Shown here in pieces: positions 12,340 through 22,407 of a stretch of 64,000 nucleotides of DNA. The notes under the pieces were generated by a model. That model had not been told where the DNA came from and searched no databases. It saw nothing but the letters and a program-made list of their open reading frames with translations. Source of the DNA: Arabidopsis thaliana. Taxonomy: Eukaryota; Streptophyta; Magnoliopsida; Brassicales; Brassicaceae. The stretch spans positions 22,943,835-23,007,834 of the forward strand of contig NC_003076.8 in assembly GCF_000001735.4 (NCBI RefSeq). Direction: 5' to 3'. Positions within the stretch are counted from its first letter, which is position 1; each line of letters begins with the position of its first letter. The position numbers were made by a program, and so were the translations under genes.

Positions 12340-13409
12340 TTAAGATATTAACCATAAATTCGGTTATTGTATTGTTGTTTGGTACAATGTAAACCGGTTA
12401 CTAAACCGGAACACTCTACATATAAAGAGTGTTTCATGTAACAGAACAATTAAGAAGAATAACAAATTTTTCTCATCTTCTTCATTTCTCTGAATTCGTT
12501 CATCAACTATTATGGTATCAGAGTGATGGATCTCGAAGATTCATCCGATTCAACCTAAACTCTGAGTATCTTCGAGCTCTTGGATCTTCCAAACTCGTTG
12601 ATTCTTTGTTTCTTCAATTTTCTACGTTTTCTGGAAAATTTCAGTTGTTTAGAGCTTCGTTGATCTTGCGATGGTTTCCGTAGAGAAATTGCGGCGTCGT
12701 ACTAGAAGATCGAGCAAAACTTCAGCTGAGAAAACTCCAGATCGTGTTCAAGCTTCACCGATTCCACCGATTCCACCAATTTCGAATCCGTTTCAACAAA
12801 ATTTCAATTCAAAACCATCGATCTATCCTTTACCACAGTTCGACTTCTCGGATGCTCATTATTCGCCATTCGCGCTCTCAAATGGTGAGTCCTGGGAATA
12901 CACTTGTTTCTGAGGTACTTGATGGATCTAATTTCTCTTCTTGGAAGATTGCGATGTTTGTTTCTTTGAACGTTAAGAATAAGATTGCTTTTGTTGATGG
13001 AACTTTACCAAGACCTCCTGAATCTGATCCTAGCTTTAGAGTGTGGTCACGATGCAACAGTATGGTTAAATCTAGGATCCTTAATTCTGTTACAAAGCAG
13101 ATCTATAAGAGTATACTTCGTTTCAATGATGCTGCAGAGATCTGGAAAGACTTGGATACTAGATTTCACATTACGAATTTGCCAAGGTCTTATCAGCTAA
13201 CTCAGCAGATTTGGTCACTTCAAAGTTTTGCTTTCAATGATATCTCTTTCTCACCTTCGACTTTATGGTTACTATGTTCTCTAACGTCCTCTAGACAAGT
13301 GTTATCACAAAATACATGGATCATAGATAGTGGTGTTACTCATCATGTTTCTTATGATAGGAATATGTTTGAAAGCCTATCTGATGGTTTAAGATTAGTC
13401 CATTTCTAA
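12340..13409 (+). mobile_element. Copia-type LTR retrotransposon fossil (LTR-like end, primer site, gag, protease-like scrap)
   Basis: A TATA box (12421-12426) lies about 90 bp before TGGTATCAGAG (12513-12523), the initiator-tRNA-Met primer-binding site typical of plant Copia elements, so an LTR should lie to its left; the left edge given is approximate. Behind the primer site is a degraded gag region with the Copia gag signature LDGSNFSSWKIAMFVSLNVK and a UBN2-like helical region. A scrap with the WIIDSGVTHHVS pattern of a Copia protease follows. The element is broken, with several interruptions and most of pol absent, and no second LTR is evident, so LTR divergence cannot date it. It is an old, non-functional remnant lying just downstream of the tRNA gene. 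Confidence 0.75.
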
Positions 13410-14151
13410 TTTTCTACTAAGATATATTTTTTCCAACTCAAAGTGAAAAAATTGCGAATAGTATAAATATACAATTGTTTATTAAATATTGATGTTCTTA
13501 ATATTATTACATAAAAATAATTTTTTATATGTAATAGTATTTTTAGAAAATTTGGTTTCTCTTTTTTTTTTTAATAATAAAACTAAACAGTCTCTAAAAA
13601 TTTATATTCGGTTTGCTTAATGTTAATTTTGTTGTTAACCAAAACTTCGCACCTCCCTTACTTATCCAATTATCAACATTTAATATTTGTTTACATTTAT
13701 ACAATTATCCAATTTATTTACAGCAATTTTTCCGAATTAGTATTCGACTGTTATTGGTGAAATTCGAGCTGGTTAATAATATTTATCAAAAATAAGTTTC
13801 TATAAATAAATCAAATTAAAAATGTTTCTTATTTTAAGTTTTTTGACCGTTCGCGTGTCATGTTACGACTACCGGCGTCTATGGAGAAATCACCGCAAAA
13901 TTTATAGAGAGAGTAAAACGAAAGAGAAGAAAAAAAGGAAAACGAAAAAAAAACGTTTCTTTTTCCAGAGAGGTCTTAAGAGAGAGGAGAGAGAAAAGGC
14001 ATCGCTTTGTATATAAGCTAAAGAAAAGCCAAAAAACAATCTAGAGGTTGGGAGAAGAAGAAGAAGAAAAGAGAAGAAGCTCTTGTTATCCCGGCGTTCT
14101 TAAAACAACGACGGCGACGGTGACGGCTAAGCGGAAGAGCTTTTGTTGCCA
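13410..14151. promoter_or_regulatory. AT-rich spacer and NDL1 promoter/leader
   Basis: Very AT-rich sequence runs from the Copia fossil to about 13800. A purine-rich leader follows (13905-14070, with GAAGAAGAAGAAG at about 14055-14067) directly before the NDL1 start codon. No other gene is visible. Confidence 0.5.
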
Positions 14152-16772
14152 ATGACGGACTCTTACGGCGCCGTCTCCGTCGACGTTGGAACAATCTATC
14201 TTGGTGGCAAGGTTTCATTCTTTAACCTTTGAACTCGGATCCGAATAAAGCTTTGATTTTTGTTTCTGGGTTTATCTTAAACTTGCTTAAATCTAATCTT
14301 TCTGTTGATTTGGGGAAGAACAGACATGTGGGCATTGTTAGATTCATTTGTTTTTGTAAAAAAAAGACTCATCTTTTGTTTGAATCAAATGTTCTTGGAG
14401 AAATTCTTTGCTTGTGGATTTGTGAAACTTCTTTTATTATTATGATTCATTTCCAGATGGGATTATTCTTGGGATCTTCTTCTTCTCTCTATTCAAAGAT
14501 ATCTTCTTCTTATTATTATTTTGTATTCCTTATTCTTTGTCTTATTGCCTTTTGATTTTTTTATCTTATAGAAAAAAGAAAAGAAAATGCCAGCTGTTTT
14601 TGTCTACCATTAACCTTTTGTTTAATAAGACTAATGCTTCTTTATTATCTCATTAAGACTCATATTAGCTCATCTTTTTTAAACTGTCATTCCCTTTTTA
14701 TTAAAAAAAAACCACAATGATTAGAATTAGGCCATTTCTCTTTGGTTGTTGATGATCAAGTTTTTGGTTTTGTTTTTTTGCCCTTAAAAGTAGTAAAGCT
14801 GCACATGGAAAAGCTTTAACAGAGATGTTTTCTTTTTTGTGTGTGTGTTAATCAAAGCATTTCTTTTCCACCTAAAGTCAGTTGTCATATTCCTATCTTT
14901 AGTATACATTTACTAACGAGAAAATAGATTCATTGTTTACAAACACATGTTTTATGAATATGGAGTAGACAAATGGTATGGTTAAAAGTTTAGTTTTTTT
15001 CTGTTGGTTTCATGATCCGTTACTTTTGTTATAACTTGTTGGTTTCTTGTGTTCAGGAGCATCGTGTTAAAACTGCTAGTGGTGTTGTGTCTGTCATTGT
15101 CTATGGAGACAGAGAAAAGCCAGCATTGATTACTTATCCTGATTTAGCCCTAAACCGTAAGGCTAAAGAATCTCTATAGGCACTAATGTAATGGCTAAAT
15201 TTATTAATGTTTTTGTTGTTTCTTCTTCAGATATGTCATGCTTCCAAGGGTTATTCTTCTGTCCTGAAGCAGCTTCATTGCTGCTTCATAACTTCTGCAT
15301 TTACCATATCAGTCCACCTGGGCATGAGGTCCAATATTTTAGTTTCTCTTTTTTTAACTTGCCGTATGCTTTGCTTGACGTGATTACTTACTCACATGAC
15401 TTCTCTGTTTTCTTGCAGTTAGGAGCTGCTCCAATTTGTCCTAATGATTCAGTCCCTTCTGCTGAAAACTTGGCAGATCAGATCCTTGAAGTTCTCAACT
15501 TTTTCGGGTAACGATGGAATCCCTTATTTTTGGCTTATTGAAGTTCTCAACTTTTGTTTTTCGGGTAACAATGTATAAGCTTTTTGTTCAGCCTTGGTGT
15601 TGTGATGTGTATGGGAGTGACTGCAGGTGCTTATATCCTCACCTTATTCGCGGTATGTTCCTATTTATTTTTCTCTTCTCATTGCCCATTGCTTCAGAAG
15701 AATACTGTGTTTATCATCTCTTCTATGTTTTAAAACTTTTCAGATGAAACATAGAGAACGGGTTCTTGGTTTGATTCTTGTCTCACCGTTATGCAAGGCG
15801 CCGTCTTGGTCTGAATGGTTTTACAACAAGGTTATCACAAACTTGTTATATTATTACGGAATGTGTGGAGTGGTAAAGGAATTTTTGCTTCAGAGATATT
15901 TTAGTAAGGTGTGTTCACTGCAGTTACCATTGCTCTCTCTCTGCACTTGTTGCATTTCCAGACTTCTCTTATTTAAACCGGTTGCAACTGCTTGCTACAG
16001 GAAGTCCGTGGTAACGTTGAGATTCCAGAGTCAGATATAGCACAAGCTTGCAGAAGAGTCAGTGTTTATCTCTTCTGTTGTTTTTCTGTTTCATCAATAG
16101 ATTGATTTTACTGTATCAGTGATTCACACCTTGCACTTTTGGTGATTGTCTCAGCTGCTTGATGAAAGACAAGGCATAAACGTTTTGCGATTTCTTGACG
16201 CCATTGACCGGTAACACAACAAACACCTCGAAATCCTTTACCTTAGAAGCATTCATTCATTCATGGTGTCAAATATTGACTTTTCTTTAACTTTATGCAA
16301 ACCAAACCTTTGCTCTTGCAGGAGACCTGACATCTCAAGTGGATTGAAGAAACTAAAATGCAGGACACTTATCTTCATCGGAGATCAATCTCCTTTCTAC
16401 TCAGAAGCTGTTCACATGGCAGCAACTTTGGATAGAGGATACTGTGCTTTGGTTGAGGTTTGAGAAAACGAATCCTCATCCTTTGTACTTTACATATAAA
16501 CACATGTTTGGTTTTCTTGCTACTAATAGATGTTTTCTTGGAAATATTATCAGGTTCAGGCTTGTGGTTCAATGGTAACAGAGGAGCAACCACATGCAAT
16601 GTTGATCCCAATGGAATATTTCTTGATGGGTTACGGATTATACAGACCATCTCTTTTCTCCGAGAGCCCTAGAAGTCCACTTAGCCCTTCTTGTATTTCA
16701 CCTGAGCTTCTCTCTCCTGAAAGCATGGGATTAAAGCTTAAGCCTATCAAAACCAGAATTTCGGCGGCTTAA
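14152..16772 (+). CDS. NDL1: NDR-family protein N-MYC downregulated-like 1
   Basis: A plant NDRG homologue; in Arabidopsis this family interacts with the G-protein beta-gamma dimer and affects auxin transport. Ten exons (14152-14211, 15057-15156, 15231-15328, 15419-15507, 15592-15652, 15744-15908, 16001-16057, 16155-16210, 16322-16457, 16554-16772) total 1041 nt, giving 346 aa, the expected length. The protein is an alpha/beta-hydrolase-like fold: VNVLIYGD-type opening strands ([19 protein letters not shown]), the [20 protein letters not shown] region, an elbow reading [13 protein letters not shown], and the NDR segment [20 protein letters not shown]. The elbow has no serine nucleophile, as is usual in NDR proteins, so hydrolase activity is not expected. 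The C-terminus is serine/proline rich ([20 protein letters not shown]). The first intron (845 bp) is by far the longest and may hold expression-enhancing signals. Confidence 0.95.
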
Positions 16773-17663
16773 GTGTGTGTGCACTACTGATTCATTGGTT
16801 CTAATTTTGCTGAGGAGAAGAAATCTTAGGGCTTTTGTAGATATAGAACAATACTAGGGAGATTTGAGAAGAAGAAGACGAAGAAGAAAAATTCAAGCCA
16901 CCATCATATAACACATTCTTTTGTAGTCAGCCGACACGACAGTTCTCTTGTTAAGATGCCACAAAATGTTGTTTATTATTTCATTTTTTTATACATATGT
17001 AAAATGTTCTGTTCTTGTGACATTGTAACAATTGTTTTGTGACGAACTCTGCAGAAGCAAGTAATAAAATTCATTTTGCATTTTGTTTTTGGTTCTCTAA
17101 TTGGCCTTACAAGCACATTGATTTCACCAAGTTAGAATCTGGTTTTTGCTTAATATTGATATTTAATGGTTTAACAGTCTTGATCCTGAACTATTTGGAT
17201 CATCAGATTGAAACTTTTTAGTCTGAATTGAATTGTAAATGGAAATGGAGACCAATCCTTCTTTGCAGAAGCCGTAAGTTATATACTGATATAAGATACG
17301 CATAAGGATTAGTTGCGGTTGACGAAAACATAGTCCCTCATGAACCGGGGTAAAGGCGAAGAATGCTTCACTTAGTCTGAACAAGTTCAATGCTCCTCGA
17401 TGTTTGTCAAGCCCGTAAAATGGATGCAGACAAGTGTAAATCCGAGCCAAACCCGAATACAAAGTAGAAGAAGTGTATAAACTCTTGGATAACTAATGAT
17501 TGAATAATAACATCAAATTAAGGCCATTTCTTGTATTGAACATCGTAAGATGTTTTGTAAATTACAAATACAACAAAGCTCACTTACCTCAGCACCTCTC
17601 TATAAGCGAATGGTCAGAAAGTTTTTCACTTTCAAAACCACAGAAACAATTATAACAACAACT
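16773..17663. other. convergent spacer between NDL1 and SERAT1;1
   Basis: This holds the two 3' UTRs, with polyadenylation-like AATAAA-type sequence near 17063 for NDL1. I see no coding or structured RNA signal. Confidence 0.5.
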
Positions 17664-18748
17664 TTATATGATGTAATCTGACCATTCCGAGATGAATGAA
17701 GTATGATCCATCGATTCTCCAGGACATTCCTCATCATGAATCGTTGGCTTCTCTTTCCCTCCGACAAGTCTCGCCGGATTCCCAACCGCAGTACCTCGAC
17801 AAGGCACGTCAATCAGCACAACAGAACCAGCTCCTACTTTAGCACCTGCACCAATCTTCACATTTCCAAGAATAGTCGCTCCAGCTCCAATCAAACAACC
17901 GTCACCGATCTTCGGATGTCTATCTCCACAAGCTTTACCTGTTCCACCTAGTGTCACATGGTGAAGGATTGAAACATTGTTCCCAATCACCGCTGTTTCT
18001 CCGACTACAACTCCGGTTGCGTGGTCTAGAAGTATCCCTTTTCCGATCTTCGCTGCTGGATGGATATCAACAGCGAATACATCGGAGATTCTTGAGTGTA
18101 GAGCTAATGCTAATGGCTTCCGTGATTGTGTCCATAGCTTGTGTGATACACGATGCGCCTAATTCAAATTCAACAAAGCCAAATCATGATCCGAAATTCG
18201 CATAACTGAAGAATCAACCTAACCTAACCTAAAACAATATTCATAAATCAAATCGCAAGATATAGAAATTGTGGATTCATCAGATCAAATGATGAAGATT
18301 TCACCTGAATAGCTAAGAAGCCTTTGTAATTGAGGAGACAATGAGAGAACGAGATACAAGCAGGATCACGAACACGAGCAGCGCGTAGATCTGCGACGGT
18401 GGCGTTACGAAGAGAAGGATCGGAGGAAAAAGTGTTTAAGAACAGATCGTATAAAAGTGTGGATAAAAGCGTTGAGGAACAAAGCTTGTTTCCTAGATGA
18501 AACGAGATAGATCGTTCAAGAGACGAATGAGAAAGAATCGTCGAATATAGATAGCTAGCTAAAGCTGGCTCCGCCTCAGCATCACGGCGAGCTTCCGCCT
18601 TGATCTGTGTCCATAATCCGGCAGCTTCCGCATCTGCAGCTGCCGCAGATATCGCTGCTGACGCTGCTTCTGCTTCATCGGATTGGGTAACGGAAGATAG
18701 TTTCTCCTTTGATGGAGATTGATGTCGGAGTTCTCCGGCCGGTGGCAT
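17664..18748 (-). CDS. SERAT1;1: serine O-acetyltransferase, cytosolic type
   Basis: This enzyme makes O-acetylserine from serine and acetyl-CoA, the committed step of cysteine synthesis. Exons 18748-18305 and 18158-17664 give 312 aa. The N-terminal half is the helical SATase domain (MPPAGELRHQSP start; LWTQIKAEARRDAEAEPALA). The second exon is the left-handed beta-helix of hexapeptide repeats. The catalytic Asp/His pair is in AVDIHPAAKIG (D179) and LLDHATG (H194), spaced 15 apart as in bacterial CysE, and the acetyl-CoA segment LHHVTLGGTG follows. The protein ends in ...EWSDYII; the terminal Ile is the residue known to plug the O-acetylserine(thiol)lyase active site in the cysteine synthase complex. 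No transit peptide is visible, in line with the cytosolic isoform. Feedback inhibition by cysteine is known for this isoform but cannot be read from the sequence alone. Confidence 0.95.
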
Positions 18749-19403
18749 ATTAACGCGGCGATAAGATTCGATTTCTATCTCCTCCTACCTATAAAAGTTA
18801 ATTTTCGAGACGCTCTTTAATCGTGCGGAAATTTTTAAATCCATAGATTAAAGACAATGATAGTCCACCTGGTGCGTGATTAACGTGATTTTTAGAAAAT
18901 AAAATCGGAGCCGTCAGTTTTATGCTTTATCAATAACCGTTAGATTAGATTTATCTTTCCGTTAATCGACGGTGGTGATTCTGCCGACATTCTTACCAAA
19001 CTTTTTCCGTAACAAATTTTTGATCAAAAAAAAAAAGAAACTATACAAATTAACTACTAACACTACAAATTTGAAACGTGAATAAGTGGGTTACAATCCA
19101 ATTAATTTAGGAGAAACAAAAGCCATATCTTTGACCTAGTCGATGTAGGTTTACTCCGGTTAACCAAATGGTCTCATCACTTTGAGTGTTGAAGTGAGGA
19201 AAGTATAATTACTCTTCTCTACTTTGATGGTAACAACTTGGTCTCGAATAGAAGGAACTAGCACTTGTGACTTTCTCTTGCTCATAAACTCGGGGTCACC
19301 GAGCTTCTGTAACTCAAGATGGCGTCGTTCCCCATTACTGCATGTGTTCCATGCATAATCAAAAGTGCTCAAAAGCATCCCTTCTGTTGCAGCAGCTTCC
19401 TAC

Positions 19404-19884
19404 TTAATTAGATCCCATCTGATAAATCACGGTAAAGCAGAGAAACAATCACATGAGTTAGGATCAAAGGTGTATACGTAGCAGACCAACTAGAGAAGAT
19501 AAGAAGACATGTATTTACTGGTGCCCATCTATAAAAAACTGAGTATCCTTCCGAGAATATGTCCTCATATAAACCCGAGGGCAAATGACCACCGCGTCTT
19601 CCATAATCCTGGAGTCTTGATTTTACGTCTACACATTGTCCGACATATACACCAAGAACATTATTATCAGGATCAAAGTTTTGGCCTTGGTCTTGACCGA
19701 TGACGCCTACACCGAGCTCATACAGACCCGTACAACGTTGAGGGGGTAAGTCCTCATGTCTGTATCTACGGACCCTTTCTTTTCTATTATTGAAATCTTT
19801 CCAATCATTGTGTCTTATAAGATTCCGCCATTTGGAGAATGCGATGTCGTGTATAGTCAGCTTGTAGTCTTCTCTCTTGAACAT
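19404..19884 (-). CDS. truncated EFFECTOR OF TRANSCRIPTION paralogue (GIY-YIG-like domain only)
   Basis: A tandem partial copy of the neighbouring ET2 gene (AT5G56770 by position, described as ET3). From the first in-frame ATG at 19884 the model is 19884-19519 joined to 19418-19404, 126 aa. It keeps the FKREDYK opening, the GLYELGV and YVGQ motifs of the GIY-YIG-like domain, and the LYEDIF...FYRWAP region. The position equivalent to ET2's start codon is not ATG here. The third exon begins MGSN and then stops, and the Cys/His zinc repeats that follow in ET2 are absent. Sequence matching ET2's MLLSTFDYAWN segment continues untranslated down to about 19160. ET2's first intron is absent. An upstream ATG at about 20129 could belong to a further 5' exon, but I could not support it. 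It is either a decaying gene or a source of a short domain-only protein. Confidence 0.65.
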
Positions 19885-20549
19885 AGTGGGGACGGCGGAA
19901 CTGAATTCCTTTCCGATCAATCTGGTGATACATTATGACCATTAATTTAAAGCCTGAAGGACCAATAATAGTAAGAAAAAAAACAGAGGATAAAAATGCA
20001 ACAACATTGTGAATAGATGAGATGATAAGAGACCTATTGTTCAAGAGCTGACTTATCCCCGGCATAATGGTTGTGCTTTTTTGCGTGCTAATGATTGTGT
20101 GTCGTATATGGTTAAACTTCAACTTCGCCATCTTCGATAATAGAACAAACGACATTGTCAAACAAAATAAAACAGAACAAAACGGTTCTGCTACAGAAAA
20201 ATAATGAAAGAAGGCAGCTCTGATATATTACGATCGTAGATATATGGAAGAAGCGAAGGGAAGTTGAAAAAGAAATGGGTCGTTTACAGTTTTTCGCATC
20301 ATGGACAAGTAACAAAGTGGAGGCATGGCGGGAAACGGGTCTATGTATTTTTAAATCTAAAAACATCTAATGTAATGCAAAGATGCAAGTCAACGATGTT
20401 AATCAAAACTGATTTTAAATTTATAAAAAATGAGATTGTGAGTCATCCAGTACAGATGATTGTTCAGCAAACCAATACCGAAACCAAAACGGTTTTGGTA
20501 CAAACAATTCTGGTTAGGTAACAAATAACATAAACAAGTGATGCAGAGG
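19885..20549. other. spacer between the truncated ET copy and ET2
   Basis: This contains the promoter side of the truncated copy and the 3' UTR of ET2. The stretch at about 19920-19955 resembles the ET2 5' flank at about 22422-22450 (a gacc-gttaa-ttaaagc pattern), so the tandem duplication extended into upstream DNA. Confidence 0.5.
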
Positions 20550-22407
20550 TTAGGTGATTCTCATTCCCTTATGCTCTTCACATCTCTTACGTCCTTTTAC
20601 CGGAGATCTCTCACAGATCAATCCATTGCCTAATTTAACTCCACAAGCTACGTTTTTTGCTGCCTCTGGCTGAAAATATACCGGCGAAGTATCGCTGGAA
20701 GTTTTCTCCTTATGTTGCCAACACCTTTTGCTTCCTTTAGGAGAACTTCTTGTGCAAGGTAACCCATTCTTTGTTGTAGCTTCACAGAAGCGAGTCAAAG
20801 CTTCTTCTTCGATTGACTCGGTATGCGATTCGGGATCAGGTTTCTCGTCTTTGACGGTTTTCTCACGGTCAGTTTGGTTAAGAAGAAAAAGAAAAGCATT
20901 GATCCTCATGCCTTTATGATCCTCACATCGTTTTCTTCCAGGAACAGGTCTCTTATTGCAAGGTTCCATGTCAGGTAAGATCACTCCACACACAACATCA
21001 GAGTCTTTATGATTGTGATGATCTTGTCCAGTGAAAATCTCGGACTTTGGCGGTGTCTGTTTTTCGGGTGAAACACGGCAAACTCTCTGTCCTTTATGCT
21101 CTATGCATCTCTTTCTCCCTTTGACTGGACTTCTAATGCAACAGCCACCATCTTCAAGTAAGACTCCACAAACAATATCAGAACAAGAACCATCAACCTC
21201 ATCAAATCTGTCTGAAACCGGTTGAGGTCTAGACCGGGTGAGTTTGAGTATTGAAGTGAGGAAATTATTACTCTTCTCTTCATCAACATCACAGGTTAGC
21301 TTCCTCTCTTCTTTAAGCACATGCTTCTCTCCTTTTATTCTGATACCAACTTGGTTCCGAAGAAAAGGAAACAGCATTCGAGATATACCGGACTTTCTCT
21401 TGCTCATAAACTCGCGATCACCGAGCTTCTTAAGCAAATCAAGCTGCCTTCGCTCCCCGTTACTTCCTTTGTTCCAAGCATAGTCAAATGTGCTCAAGAG
21501 CATCCCTTCTGTTGCCTCAGCTTCTCTCTTAGATCCCATCTGATACAATCACATGAGTTAGATCAAAGTTGTATACTTAGCAAACCAATATAGAAGAAAA
21601 GAAGAAATGTATTTACTAACCGGAGCCCATCTGTATAAAATCGAGCCTCCTTTCGAAAATATGTCTTCAAATAAACCTCCAGTAACAGCCTTAACTGGAG
21701 ATTCAATAGTTTCACAGTCGTTAAGGTTGTTAACATTGCGCAAATGAGCACCGGATCTTCCATAACGCTGAAGTCTAGACCTAACACTTTCAGCTTGTCC
21801 TAGATATGAAGCAAGAACAATATCTGGTTCAAGCTTTCGACATTGTTCTTGACCGATGACCGCTACACCGAGCTCATACAGACCCGGACAAGATTTACGA
21901 GGTAAGTTCTGGACTCTGTATCTACCTACACCATCTTTTCCGTTTTTGAAATCTTCCCAATCGTTGGATCCTATAAGTACCTGTGCAGCATCAAACTTTA
22001 CACAATCAGATAAAACTAAGATCTAAAACCAACCACTTCAAGTAGCAAATGAAACAGAATTAGGCTAATTAGATATACATATAGTTAGCGACCAATTCTA
22101 ACAGAAATCCAGAGAAAATGCATTTGGGACAAAGCAGACACACTAGGCATTCAAAATGGGATCTTTACACTGAAATCCTGGAAATGGAAGATCAGATTTT
22201 TCGATTCAACTGAAAATCTGAGAATTCCGAAATGGGTTTCAGAGAAAACACAAGATCGAGCGAAAATTCTCAATCTACAAATCGAGAAAGAGAAAGACAG
22301 AGGACCTGCCACTTGGAGAAGACGGTGTCGTGTTTAGTTCGTTTGTAGTCTTCTCTTTTGAAGACAGTGGGGACGACGGCGAAGGAAACGCCGTCGCCGA
22401 ATTCCAT
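20550..22407 (-). CDS. ET2: EFFECTOR OF TRANSCRIPTION 2: GIY-YIG-like domain plus four zinc repeats
   Basis: ET proteins are plant-specific nuclear regulators linked to gibberellin responses and xylem differentiation, with a reported DNA single-strand-cutting domain. Exons 22407-22306, 21980-21621 and 21539-20550 give 483 aa. The start ATG opens MEFGDGVSFAVVP. The GIY-YIG-like core shows GLY at 67-69 and YLG at 93-95, with LFEDIFSKGG later. The C-terminal half carries four repeats of the form C-x9-C-x10-C-x2-H at about 278-302, 338-362, 406-430 and 453-477, each with an R/K-rich GRKRC-type turn. These are the presumed zinc-binding DNA-contact units. The linker between repeats 2 and 3 (about 370-404) is acidic. 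A truncated tandem relative lies immediately downstream on the same strand. Confidence 0.93.
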
